Program-made: the position numbers and the translations under genes
Source: Desmodus rotundus
Taxonomy: Eukaryota; Chordata; Mammalia; Chiroptera; Phyllostomidae
Direction: 5' to 3'
Length of the DNA: 64,000 nt
Assembly (NCBI RefSeq): GCF_022682495.2
Contig: NC_071391.1
Span: 83,306,154-83,370,153, forward strand
Part shown: one piece after another, positions 1 through 11,400 of the stretch
Layout of the letters: each line of letters starts with the position of its first letter
Position numbering within the stretch: position 1 is the first letter of the stretch
The notes under the pieces: model-generated
What the model was told of the DNA's origin: nothing
What the model saw: the letters and a program-made list of their open reading frames with translations, nothing else
The model's database searches: none

Positions 1-386
1 CTAAATGGTGGAGAAATAACCCAGAACAATCAACTGAACAATAGCAAGAAAGAAGCCTTATAACCTCAGACAGATAGAAGAACCAGCTTCAACACAACCT
101 GTCTGCACCTGCATGACAGCATACAACAAGTGGTGGGCAGAGGCACCCTCAGTCAACAAGTTGGAGGGAAGGATCCACCAAAGAAAGACCCAACAACAAT
201 CAAAACCCAAAGACATACAGAGAGCCAATGTAAACAGCATACCAAGAGCAGCAAGTTCAGGAGATCAAGGAGACTGCACCACTGAGTCTCACAGGTCTCC
301 TGCCAGAAAAGTTAACACCACAAACCCAGGGAGTCAGAACAGATCAATTTAAGAAGCAGAGGTTAACAAGAAGAGTCTCACAAACA

Positions 387-1309
387 ATGGGAAGACAAAG
401 AAACAAATCCCAAATGAAAGGAGAGGAGAAAGCCTCAGAAGGAATGCTAAGTGAAATAGAGGCAAGTCAATGATCAGATAGTGAGTTCAAAGCAATGGTT
501 ATCAGGAAGCTCACTGAGTTCACAGACAATTACCAGAAACTATAGGGAAACTATAATGAACTCACTGCAAACTATATCAACATGAAAAAGGAAATAGAAA
601 CAATCAACAAGGGCCAACAGGAAATGAAGATTACAATTTCTGAACTGAAGAACACAGTAGAAGGAATCCAAAGCAGGTTAGAAGAAGCAGAGGACTGAGT
701 CAGTGAGCTGGAGGACAAGGTAGGAAGAAACACCCAGAAAGAGCAAGAAAAGGGAAAAAGACTCAGAAAGAATGAAGAGGTATTAGGGAGCTGCAGGACA
801 ACATGAAACATAGTAATATCCACATAATAGGGATACCAGGAAGAGAAGAAGAAGAGCAAGGGATAGAAAACCTGTTTGAAAAAGTAATGATGGAAAATAT
901 CCCTGATTTGATGAGAGAAAAAGTCATACAAATCCAGGAAACACAGAGAGTCCCAAGCAAGAGGAATCCAAAGAGACCCACTGCAAAACACATCATAATT
1001 AAAATGGCAAAATTCCAAGACAAAGAGAGGATCTTAAAGGCAGCAAGGGAGAAACAGGAAGTAACATACAAGGGAGCCCTGATAAGACTAGCAGCTGACT
1101 TCTCAATGGAAATGCTACAAGCCAGAAGGAAATGGCAAGAAATATTCCAAGTAATGAAAACCAAAGGCCTACAACCAAGACTACTATATCCAGCAAGGAT
1201 CTCAATTAAAATTGAAGGTGAAATAAGGAGTTTTCCAGACAAAATATGACTGAAAGAATACATCTCCACAGAGACAGCACTGCAAGAGATGCTAAAGGGT
1301 CAGCTTTAA
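387..1309 (+). pseudogene. L1 ORF1 remnant (copy A)
   Basis: The ATG at 387 and the stop at 1307-1309 line up with the start and end of the intact ORF1 at 31849-32781. The encoded protein would be the L1 RNA-binding chaperone: coiled coil, RRM, then C-terminal domain. Here the frame is broken by in-frame stops around 470 and 695 and by a small deletion near 780. Only the back half (about 803-1249) is still open. It can be read as the RRM plus C-terminal domain, with the NIHIIGIP-type RNP stretch and the acidic run after it. It is non-functional, and the identity is certain by alignment to the neighbouring intact copy. Confidence 0.9.
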
Positions 1310-1388
1310 GAAAAGAAAGAAAAAGAGTGAGAGAGAGAGGAACACAGGTATGACGGAAGCAACATGGCAATGAATAAGTACCTATCGA

Positions 1389-1967
1389 TGACATGGATCC
1401 CGGCCCACAGGATCAGGTGTTGTGGTTGCAATAGACAAATACACACGGACTACAGAAATTGTGTGGAGGAAAAGGGATGGCATGGCCACTCTCTAAGTGA
1501 GAGAGGGTGAGAGGGCTAGAGAGAGCCCAAGAAAGAGAGCCGACCCCCGCCTGGACAGGCTTTTATTGTTTTTCTGGGCACGTTACATGTAGGATGGTCC
1601 TCATTTACTATGCACAGGTTCACCACAGGTGATTACCTTTTAAGGACAACAAAGGACAGAATACTGCTAATTATTTCAAAGACAAGGATGTTACAGCTCA
1701 AGGGGGAAGTTGCTCACACTCCATACTTGGGTGGTTTAGCACAGACTTTAGGAAGTTAAAGATACTCAGTAAACTTTTGCTGCCTCAATTCAGGGTGAGG
1801 GAGTTTTAGCATGAGCAAGTCTCATAGCAGTCAAGGTACAATGCAGGCCTGATTTCCCACCAGAGAACCTATCCATGGGCATGGGTCCTGACCACCAATC
1901 TCGCTCTCCACTGGCTTTTCCGAGTCGGGGCTGAGCCACATTTCCCACGCTTGGACATTTCCCCACA
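1389..1967 (-). mobile_element. Solo LTR of an endogenous retrovirus, likely class II
   Basis: A 579-bp non-L1 block inside the L1 ORF2 start begins TG and ends CA. It is flanked by a 6-bp near-direct repeat, tatcga at 1383-1388 and tatcaa at 1968-1973, as expected for integrase-made target duplications. The orientation is minus: read on that strand, a poly(A) signal AATAAA (plus-strand 1562-1567) is followed by a short pyrimidine-rich R/U5-like segment to the end. There is no internal retroviral coding sequence, so this is a solo LTR left by recombination. A 6-bp duplication fits ERVK-like class II elements. The family is not assigned. Confidence 0.78.
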
Positions 1968-3493
1968 TATCAATAATAACCTTTAATATAAATGGATTAA
2001 ATGCTCCAATCAAAAGATACTCAGCAAAATGGGAATAGAGGCGGCATTCCTCAACATAATAAAGGCCATGTACGAGAGACCTACAACCACATCATACTTA
2101 ATGGGCAAACGCTAAAAGCTTTCCCACTAAGATCAGGAGGAAGACAAGGATGTCCACTTTCACCACTCCTATTCAACATAGTATTGGAAGTCCTAGCCAC
2201 AGCAATCAGACAAGAAAAAGAAATAAAAGGCATCCAAATTGGAAAGGAGGAAGTAAAACTGTCATTGTTTGCCAGATGACATGATAGTGTACAAAGAAAA
2301 TCCTACATACTCCACCAAAGAACTATTTGACCTAATAAGTGAATTTGGCAAAAACAGCTGGATACAAAGTCAATACTCAGAAATCAAAAGCACTTTTGTA
2401 CACCAACAATGAAATATCAGAAACAGAAATCAGGAAAAGAATTCCATTTGATATATCAACAAGAAAAATAAAATGCCTAGGAATAAACCTAACCAAGGAG
2501 CCAAAAGATCTATACTCAGAAAACTACACAACATTGAAGAAAGAAATTAAGGAAGACACAAACAAATGGAAGCATGTACCATGCTCATGGATCGGGAGAA
2601 TTAACATCATCAAGATGTGCATATTACCCAAAGCAATTTATAGATTCAATGCAATACCTATTAAAGTACCCATGACATATTTCACAGATATAGAGCAAAC
2701 ATTTCAGAAATTCATATGGAACCATAAACAACCCCAAATATCTGCAGCAATGTGAGAAAGAAGAACAAAGCAGGAGGGATCACAATACCCAATATCAAAC
2801 TGTATTACAAGGCCACTGTAATCAAAACATCCTGGTACTGACATAAAAACAGGCACACAGACCAATGGAGCAGAACAGAGAGCCCAGAAATAAACCCAAG
2901 TCTTTATGTCAATTAATATTTGACAAAGGGGGCAGAAGCATAAAATAGAGTAAAAATAGCCTCTTCAATAAATGATATTGGGAGATCTTGACAGTTACAT
3001 TCAAATAAATGAAACTCGAGCACCAACTTACACCATACACAAAAATAAATTCAAGGTGGATAAAAGACTAAATATAAATCTTGACACCATAAAAGTTCTA
3101 GGAGAACATAGGCAGGAAAATCTCTCATATTCCACACAGCAATATTTTCACTGATACGTTCCCTAGAGCAAGGGACATAAAGAAAAGAATAATCAAATGG
3201 AATCTCATCAAAATAAAAAAGCTTCTGCATGGCTAAAGAAAACAGCATTAAAATTAAAATAGAACAAACTATATGGGAAAACATATTTGCCAATGACACC
3301 TCAGACAAGGGTCTGATCTCCAAACTATATAAAGAACTCACATGACTCCATTCTAAGTAGACAAACAATCCAATTAAAAAATGGGCAAAAGACCTGTACA
3401 TACACCTTTCCAAGGAAGACATATAGAGGGCCCAGACACATATGAAAAGATGCTCTGCATCACTAGCCATCAGAGAGATGCAAAGTAAAACTA

Positions 3494-3532
3494 TGAGATA
3501 CCACAATGAGATACCACAATGAGATACCACCT
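3494..3532 (+). repeat. 13-bp tandem triplication inside L1 copy A
   Basis: The unit tgagataccacaa occurs at 3494-3506 and 3507-3519, then with two end changes at 3520-3532. The intact L1 has a single related unit at the same place (about 36150-36165), so this is a local expansion private to copy A. Confidence 0.85.
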
Positions 3533-4278
3533 CACATCAGTGAGAATGGCCATCATAAACAAATCAACAGACAAGTGTTGGAGAGGATGTGGAGAAAAGG
3601 AAACCCCAGTGCACTGTTGGTGGGAATGCAGACTGGTGCAGCCATGGTGGAAAAAAATATGGAATTTCCTCAGAAAATTAAAAATGGAACTGCCTTTTGA
3701 CCCAGCAATTCCACTGCTGGGATTATAACCTAAGAATCTGAAACACCAATCCAAAAGAACCTATGGACTCCAATGTTCATAGCAGCACAATTTACAGTAG
3801 TCTAGTGCTGGAAGCAACCTAGGTGCCCATCAGTAAATGAATGGATCAAAAAACTATGGTACATTTACATGATGGAATAGTATGCAGCAGAAAGAAAGAA
3901 AGAGCTTCTACCCTTTTTGGCAGCATGGATAGGACTGGAGATCTTTATGCTAAGTAAAATAAGCCAGGTGATGAAAGACGAATAGCATATGAGTTCACCT
4001 CTAAGTGGAACCTAATCAACAAAACAATCAAGCAAGTAAAATACAACCAGAGACAATGAAATTAAGAATAAATTGACAGTAACCAGAGGTGAGGTGGTAT
4101 AAGAGGCAGAAACAGTGGAAGGGTTTTCAGGCACTACTATAAAGGACATATGGACGAAACCAAGGAGGAGTTGGATCAGGGTAGGGAGATGGGGTTGGCT
4201 GTAATTGGGGGGAAATGGAGAAAACTGTACTTGAACAACAATAAAAATAATTTAAAATAAATAAAACTAAAAAAGGGC

Positions 4279-4474
4279 TTTATTATTTTTAGACAGAGGT
4301 AAACGGAAGGAGAAGAAGAGGAAGAGAAACATTAATGTGTGGTTGCCTTTTGCACACTCCCCCACCCCGGGGACCTGGTCTGCAACCCAGGCATGTGCCC
4401 GGACTAGGAATAAAACCACTGATCCTTTGGTTTGCAGGCTGGAGCTCAATTCACTGAACCACACCAGCCAAGGC
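4279..4474 (-). mobile_element. VES-type tRNA-derived SINE
   Basis: Read on the minus strand it opens with a GCCTTGGCTGGTGTGG-like tRNA-related head. It continues through a degraded B-box region, the 'gggcacatgcctgggttgc' segment and a CT-rich stretch, and ends in an A/T-rich tail. This layout is the bat VES SINE and is a main reason for calling the host a bat. It sits directly after the L1 copy A tail. It is non-coding, transcribed by RNA polymerase III when young, and mobilised by L1 ORF2p. This copy is moderately mutated. Confidence 0.85.
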
Positions 4475-4974
4475 TAAGCATTGCTTTTAATTGCAAACTA
4501 AGACTATGAAACAGCCAGGTAACATGTAAGGAACTTGGCTATGCTGATGCCACTATTCTCTGAGGATGCCCAAGCTGGCCCGGTGAAAAAGCTGTGTGCA
4601 GGAGATGCCTGACAAGCCATGGCTATTCCAGCTGCACCTGCCCAGAGTCCATGCAGGTGACTGAAGTGATCTTCAGACAACTTTAGTCCTAATATCTGAC
4701 TGCAACTCTAAGATGCAGCGTAATAGAAGTCCAGCTGAGCCCATGCAACCCACAAAGCTGTGAAAGATATTAAATTGTTATTTGAAAGCCCATAGGTTTT
4801 GGCATAGTGTGTAATATACAAACAGATAACTAGAACAACTAGATAACTAAAATGATTAAAAAGAGTATAGGTTTTGAGGATTAGACAGCCTTGGTCTCGA
4901 AGTTTACTTGTGTTTGTGAAAACATCAATCAAGTTACTAGGCTGAGGGCTAAAGGATTTATATACAAGATTATT
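4475..4974. other. Non-repetitive stretch, no feature seen
   Basis: About 500 bp without a recognisable repeat, coding signature or RNA gene. The short open frames here have no protein-like character. Confidence 0.5.
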
Positions 4975-4996
4975 ACATCATTGTACTTTTTAAAAA

Positions 4997-6903
4997 CTTT
5001 AAAAATATATATATTTATTGATTATGCTATTATAGTTGTCCCATTCCCCCCTTCACTCAACTCCACCCTACCCACCTCCTCCCTCCCACATTCTCCCCCT
5101 ATAGTTCATGTCCATGGGTCATATTTATAAGTTCTTTGGCTTCTACATTTCCTACACTATTCTTACCCTCCCCCTGTCTATTTTCCAACTATCATTTATG
5201 CTATTTATTCTCTGTACCTTTCCCCTTCTCTCCCCCTCCCACTCCCCTATTGATAACCCTCCATGTGAGCTCCATTTCTGTGGTTCCATTCCTGTTCTAG
5301 TTGTTTGCTTAGTTTGCTTTTGTTTTGGTTTTAGGTGTGGTTGTTAATAACTGTGACTTTGCTGTCATTTTTACTGTTCATATTTTTGATCTTCTTTTTC
5401 TTAGATAAGTCCCTTTAACATTTCATGTAATGATGGCTTGGTGATGATGAATTCCTTTAACTTGACCTTATCTGAGAAGCACTTTATCTGCCCTTCCATT
5501 CTAAATGATAGCTCTGCTGGATACAGTAATCTTGGATGTAGGTCCTTGCCTTTCATGACTTGGAATACTTCTTGCCAGCCCCTTCTTGCCTGTAAGGTCT
5601 CTTTGGAGAAATCAGCTGACAGTCTTATGGGAACTCCTTTGTAGGTAACTGTGTCCTTTTCTCTTGCTGCTTCTAAGATTCTCTCCTTCTGTTTCATCTC
5701 AGGTAATGTAATTATGGTGTGCCTTGGTGTGTTCCTCCTTGGGTCCAGCTTCTTGGGGACTCTCTGAGCTTCCTGGACTTCTTGGAAGTCTATTTCCTTT
5801 GCCAGATTGGGGAAATTCTCCTTCATTATTTGTTCAAATAAGTTTTCAATTTTTTGTTCTTCTTCTTCTCCTTCTGGTACCCCTATAATTCGGACGTTGG
5901 AACGTTTCAAGATGTCCTGAAGGTTCCTAAGCCTCTCCTCATTTTTTTGAATTCTGGTTTCTTCATTCTTTTCTGGTTGGATGTTTCTTTCTTCCTTCTG
6001 GTCCACACTGTTGATTTGAGTCCCAGTTTCCTTTTCATCACCATTGGTTCCCTGTACATTTTCCTTTGTCTCTCTTAGCATAGCCTTCATTTTTTCATCT
6101 GGTTTTTGACCAAATTCAACCAATTCTGTGAGCATCCTTATTACTAGTGTTTTGAACTGTGCATCTGATAGGTTGGCTATCTCTTCCTCGCTTAGTTGTA
6201 TTTTCTCTGGAGCTTTGAAGTGTTCTGTCATTTGGGCCTTTTTTTTTTTTTTTGTCTTGGCGGCATCTGTTACTTAAAGGGGCGGAGCCTTAGGTGTTGA
6301 GGGGGTTAATGCTGGTGCTGTGCTGTTATGCTGTATGTGGGGGAGGGGCCAAGAGGGAGCAATGGTCCTTGCTCCACTCTCCACCGGATTTCGGTCAGTC
6401 CCTCTGCTACTCACAATCAAATTGGACCCCTCTGGTGCTGATTCCCGAGTGGGTGGGATTGTGCACGCTCTAGGCCCCTGTGGGTCTCTCCAACGACCTC
6501 TCCTGTGAGGCTGGGAGTTTCTCCTGCTGCTGCTCCAACCCCCATGGGTGTTTTCAATCAGAGGTTTGAGGCTTTATTTCCCCGCACTGGAGCCCTTGGT
6601 TACGTGGTCTGCTTTGCTTCCCACCCTACATCCCGATTTATCTATGCGCGAATGTGGGGCCGCACAGTCTGCTAGAGGTCAGACTGCCTGCCCCATTTGT
6701 CCCACATTCCGCTCGTCTCAGTCCCGCCATGGCAACGCCAGTGCTCTCCACCCCGCTGCCTGTCTCTGCCCCTTCTACCGGTCCAGATGAATGTTTCTTT
6801 TTTATCTACTTGGTGTCAGACTTCCTTGCCGTTCGGTTTTCTGTCAGTTCTGGTTGTGCAAGGAGGTGCAGTGTGTCTACTTACGCCTCCATCTTGGTTC
6901 TCC
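4997..6903 (-). mobile_element. HAL1 (half-L1) retrotransposon with open ORF1
   Basis: Minus-strand order: a 5'UTR beginning near 6903 with a CCAAGATGGAGGC-like YY1-type motif, ORF1 (6231-5401), then directly a 3'UTR with pyrimidine/purine-rich runs and an A/T-rich tail. No ORF2 sequence lies between ORF1 and the 3'UTR, which is the defining trait of HAL1. An imperfect target duplication flanks it, acatcattgtactttttaaa at 4975-4994 against acatcactgtatatttttaaa at 6904-6924. That gives a full-length 1.9-kb insertion. The 5'UTR near 6240-6900 is GC-rich with several CpGs still present. It would depend on L1 ORF2p supplied in trans. Confidence 0.85.
5401..6231 (-). CDS. HAL1 ORF1 protein, RNA-binding chaperone, 276 aa
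   Basis: The frame is uninterrupted from an ATG just below the T-rich run at 6240 to TAA at 5401-5403. Residues 1-110 are charged and partly coiled-coil-like. The region around 111-120 is SNVRIIGVPE, the RNP-like motif that opens the L1 ORF1p RRM. It is followed by an acidic EEEE run and the 'KERILEAARE', 'TYKGVPIRLS', 'TLQARRGW' and 'LLYPA' landmarks of the RRM and C-terminal domain. It is shorter than the 310-aa L1 ORF1p here, mainly because of a shorter coiled coil. By family knowledge it trimerises and binds its own RNA. No stop or frameshift is seen, which suggests either a recent insertion or chance survival. Expression is unknown. Confidence 0.85.
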   Translation of the reverse strand: MTEHFKAPEKIQLSEEEIANLSDAQFKTLVIRMLTELVEFGQKPDEKMKAMLRETKENVQGTNGDEKETGTQINSVDQKEERNIQPEKNEETRIQKNEERLRNLQDILKRSNVRIIGVPEGEEEEQKIENLFEQIMKENFPNLAKEIDFQEVQEAQRVPKKLDPRRNTPRHTIITLPEMKQKERILEAAREKDTVTYKGVPIRLSADFSKETLQARRGWQEVFQVMKGKDLHPRLLYPAELSFRMEGQIKCFSDKVKLKEFIITKPSLHEMLKGLI

Positions 6904-6925
6904 ACATCACTGTATATTTTTAAAA

Positions 6926-7534
6926 TACCTATGAAGACAGGGAACATGCTTAGGAGATACAAATGTGAATGCAATGAAATTCCTCATCTCAAGAAATTTA
7001 CAGAGCAATGGGGGAAAATAGACATGTTCAGTACAACTGATGACATCACTTTCAGTCAGTAGACATGACTGGCAAATTCTAAGAAAAATAACTTTGCTAA
7101 TCTGGATTCACACTAACCTGGTGTGTACAGAACATCAGATATTGAGTATGTCATGGCCCATCTGGCTTCCCTTTTGTACTGGCTACTAGGAAGATCAGAA
7201 CTGACAGTGAAAGTCAAACCCAGTTGTTTCTAATGTCTTCTCTCTCCTCCATCAACGTGAATTTCAATTTTCTACTTCTAACTTAACAATGTCTTATTGT
7301 CATGTATTAAATTCTTTTGATGAGTAAGTTGGAGTTAACTTCTAAATCTATATCAGAAAACTAACTGAGCAACTGAAATTGGGAGCACAGCCCGAGATCA
7401 GTCGGAATTGTTCCATTTCCTGTTTTTGTGGTTGAGACTGTCCCTGCTGAGAAGATCTTTACTATGACCTCTACTGTTACAGCAACAGCTATTACTGCTT
7501 CTACTGCCAACCATAGGTGGTAGTTACTGGAGTA
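6926..7534. other. Non-repetitive stretch
   Basis: No repeat family, conserved frame or RNA gene recognised. Confidence 0.45.
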
Positions 7535-7745
7535 TAGCGCACCGAGCACTGTGCTGAGGGCTTACATGAATCATTCCCTTTCTTTTCTCAGTAACCCTGT
7601 GATGTAGGGGTTCTTATTACCCCATTTTAGAGATGAGGACAATGAGACTTGGAGAGGTTGAGACACTAGTCCAGGTAATGCTGACAGCTATCTCAGGGGC
7701 AGCTCCATGCCAGAGCCCATGAGCTCAGCTTTCAGCTTTTGGTAC
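7535..7745 (-). mobile_element. MIR SINE fragment
   Basis: The plus strand reads as the reverse complement of MIR: 'gagcactgtgctgagggcttacatgaat', then 'ttattaccccattttagagatgaggac', then 'gagaggttgagac'. An old, mammal-wide tRNA-derived SINE. Confidence 0.75.
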
Positions 7746-8224
7746 ACATGGGATCATGGAAAAGGTGGTTGAGTCAATTTTAATGATGACTCAATCTGGT
7801 TAACCCTCTGTTTTACTCAAAGGCCTTACCTGGCAAGGCCCAGTGTACCAGCCCATACTCATTGCCTCCTATACATGGAATTCAATCTTCACAAACATTT
7901 GTATTTCTGGACCCTGAATCCAAGGCAAATATACAAACAATAGGTTGTGTTTATGTCCATAGTGACCAGAGGAAATGTGAGAATGAACAAAAGAGAGAAA
8001 GTAAATTTTGGCAATTATTTCAAAATATTTGGTAGGTTAGCAGTCATGTTCAAAGCATGTATCCCTGGCATCACTAAGTCCCCTCTCTTAAAAACCAAAG
8101 GGGTATAGCTCTAATAGAGAAAATAAGTGGCCAAGAGAGGGAAAGAGGCATGATCAGAAGCACAAAGGGAGCTAACATGTATTACATACCAGTATGTGTC
8201 AGACATGCATCACTTCCTCCTTCC

Positions 8225-8440
8225 ACTCAGAGCAGGTATTTATGGTGAAGTGAACAGGATGAGAGATCCTGGAGTCTGGTGCCCTCCACTGCTCAACGAG
8301 GAACTTTGGCAAGTGCATGTCCTCTGTGGGCCTTGGTTTCCTCATTTATAAAATAACAATTGACTTTGGCTCACAGTGTCTCTGGGAGGATTAAATAAGA
8401 TAATACACATGCCAACTCTCAGTGGGGAGAGTGTAGTATG
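8225..8440 (+). mobile_element. MIR SINE fragment
   Basis: MIR core in sense order: 'gagtctggtgccctcc', 'ctttggcaagt', 'ggtttcctcatttataaaataac', 'ggaggattaaataagataatacacatg'. Confidence 0.75.
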
Positions 8441-11400
8441 CCCTTGAACCTGGTTTAGTGGATGGAGGAAGGGTGGCTGAGGAGCGGAGGGAGAGGTTGC
8501 AGGTGGGGTGACGGTTTGGGGGCCTAAGGGAGCAAGTTCCACCAGCAGTGCTTGGGTCCTGGGTGGCTGGCACTTCAGAAGTGATAAGTAGATTGTCATA
8601 TTCCAAATTGAAAATGATTTGGGTAACATTTAATAGTGGTTTTCTCTTTTTCAAAAAATCTGTGCTTGTCAAATAAACATGTATGTCAATCCTATAGCAG
8701 CTTCATCTAGAACTTGTACTTATTTTGTCTCTGTGATTAGTTGAAATGTTATTACTTTGATATTGTGTACCAATTCCAAATTTAGCACTTCTACGAATTT
8801 GTTACAATTTTTTTGTTGTTCTCAAATAAACCAAAAAGCAACCAGAAGCAACTGATCTAAGTCCACATATAATTACATATTTGGCCACTGTGGTGTTTAA
8901 TGCTAAAAGGAACTGGTGTGAGGTGTCTCATTCCTTTTCTAGTTTCTAGAGGAAAGAAGAGTTTAGGTCCTGGGGCACTCTTGGTCTTCACTTCCTTGGC
9001 TAATGCCTCTGGGAAATGACAATGAAGTCACCTTTCCAGGGGCCAGCATGAAGGAATGGAATTTGAGCCAGCTGTGTGTGAGTGCAGACACAGGTTTCGT
9101 CCTGATTGATCCTCCCTGGCTGGATAGCTTTGGGCACATCCCATGTCTTCTCTGAGTTTCAGTGGGTTAGACTTTCTGATTTAACATGTTTCCCAAACTC
9201 TACAACTTAGGGTTTGGTGTTCATTTGCAGAAGAGCCTGGCCCAGCTGGACAAGCTGTCTGCTCCATCAGGCAGAGTTGGAAATGCTTCCCAAGGAGGAA
9301 ATGTGCAGCTTGAATGGTGGCAGAGAAATGTCTTGGTGAATAAGCAGGGCTTGGCATTATAGTCAGATGGCACAAGCTGGGAGTGAGTGGGAGTTGACTC
9401 TGGGAAGGGACTCAGTAGAAAGGCGGTGGGTGGGTGGTGATGGTAATGGAGCAGAAGGGAGAGAGAAGAATGAAGTAGAGAAGGTACCATAGCAAAATGC
9501 TTATAGTCAAATATTCCAGGACCCTGTTGAAGGCATCTTGAGTTGACCCTCAGCAAGAGAAATGTCCCAGCTCCTGAGGGACATTAAGAGGAGAAGGGGA
9601 TATGGATTTAAATCAAAGGATGGAGGTGAGGCTGGTGAGGGTGGTCATAGGGAGGCAGGGCTTCCAGTGTGCTCAGCAAGGCCTTGAACAAGTGATCTCT
9701 TCTTTCCAGCCCTCCATTTCCTATCTATACAATGAAGCAACAATACTCCATACTCCACCTTCTCACTGTGGAGTGAAGGGGCCACAGTGATGAGTAACTG
9801 AGGCCATGCTGTGAGTGCAGGGCACATTACCTGGCTTTGATGAACTTTCAACAAATCCTCTTTTTATTATATGGCCAGAGAGAGCTCATAATAATGGAGG
9901 AGAGAGGTAATTGGGGACTGAGTCCATAGTCCTAAAGAGGGATCTAGGGGACCCTAGGATTGCAAGTTTACTAGATTTAGAGAGTGGAGAGGGTTTCTAA
10001 GGGTCAAAAGCAAGGATCTGACCACAGAGGCCAGAAGAAGGGAGAGCAATAAAGATCAAGATTGAATTTCCTGCCAGCCAGGGCTTGGGGAGCAGGAGGA
10101 AGTGAAGTCAGATTTAAAGAGAATAAAACAGTATGACTATCTTGCACACCTGAACTTGTGGAGTAAGACTTGACCCTTCATAATAGTTATTCCAACATAT
10201 GGTGTTATTGTGTGTAACAAGGGGGAAAAATAAATCCAGGAATGATGAACTTCAGAGAAGAGGAATAAAATTTCAGTTTGAGTTTCATACCAGAAGAGAT
10301 GAGAAGGGCAAATCCTTTACAAATAACTGCGTGTACTACTTAACTCTTTCATATGAGATACTTGTGGCTTCAACTTTGGCAAGTTGGGGCCTTGGAGGAG
10401 CAGATTTTTTTCTCACTAGAGCAAGAGGCTGAGCTCCAAACTATTAATGTGACTCCAGTCTCTAGGCTCACTTTTGGGAATCTCCCCCACCCACCTCTGC
10501 TGGGCTCACTCTGACTGTGCCTACCTAATTACTCTAAGACCTTGAGGGACAAACATACCCACCACCCAGTTTCTCCAGGGCAGGAGCTGAGTCTATGGGC
10601 TCAAATATCAATATATTAAAGAGAAACTTAAAGCCTGCTGGGTGACAGAGGACAGCTAGGGATGCTGGAGAAGGCTTGAATATAAAAGCAGGAAGTGGTA
10701 AGGCTTCTGTAGGAAAGGAGAGAATCACAATGTGTTGGGAGAGAGGAATGTATAGGGACCAAGGAAAGTTTACTGCCTGCTTGGGAAGTAAAGTGAGAAG
10801 GACTGTGGATAAAGATTAGACTAACATGTGGCTTGAGAAACCAGATAAACCCCAGTCGATCTTAGTAACAGGTGTCCTTCATTGAGCATCCCTTAGGTCC
10901 AAGGTCCTGCAGACCACAAAGACATAGCCCCTTTGTCATGGGAGGTCACCTCTATGTGATGCTTTTCAGACTGTCCTCCTCAGAGCCCTGCAGTTTTATG
11001 GGTGAGGGCTAAGCTTTGGGGGAAGGAAACATTGAAATGAACTCTAGGCCCCTCCACCTGGATTCAAGAAAGCTGCTGCAGTCTTACCTTTTTAGGATAT
11101 CGAGGTCTTTTATATATTGTTTAATTCGGGGAAGAAGTTCCTTTAGTTTTAGAAAAAGATTTTTAAAATCAGTTTACCAATAGGAGCATATGATGCAACC
11201 TAGGAAAAGGACTTCTCAAATGTTTCAAGCCAAACTGCAAGTTGACACACAATTAAAAAAAAAAAATGATGAAGGCATGCAGTGCCCCTGGCTGCTCGGT
11301 TCAGCTAGAGGACACTGGACGATGTTGTGTGTTTGGAAGGGACCCTGGGGACTGCTGGGTTTTCTGCAAAGAAGGTCTGGACAGAAAGAAAGAAATGATG

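Larger units (their letters stand above)
1370..4015 (+). pseudogene. L1 ORF2 remnant (copy A), LTR-interrupted and deleted
   Basis: It starts at the ATG at 1370, which matches the ORF2 start of the younger L1. After a few codons it is cut by the LTR and resumes at 1968. At about 2012 the sequence jumps from the ORF2 N-terminal region to the reverse transcriptase region, just upstream of the stretch that contains the FADD motif. That removes about 1.8 kb relative to the full-length copy, including nearly all of the endonuclease and the first part of the reverse transcriptase. A frameshift lies inside the FADD motif near 2276. The C-terminal cysteine-rich part is recognisable at 3576-3635. Many stops follow, and the element cannot retrotranspose autonomously. 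Confidence 0.88.
1..4258 (+). mobile_element. Degraded LINE-1 copy (copy A), internally deleted
   Basis: This is an L1 of the same broad family as the full-length copy at 30102-36914. It shows the tail of a 5'UTR, an ORF1 remnant, an ORF2 remnant and a 3'UTR ending in an A-rich tail near 4225-4258. Its left end runs off the window. It is interrupted by a solo LTR (1389-1967). A deletion near 2010 joins the first codons of ORF2 directly to the middle of the reverse transcriptase region. Many stops and frameshifts make it non-functional. It is clearly older than the 30 kb copy by its divergence. Family assignment is from line-by-line similarity inside this window. Confidence 0.9.
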
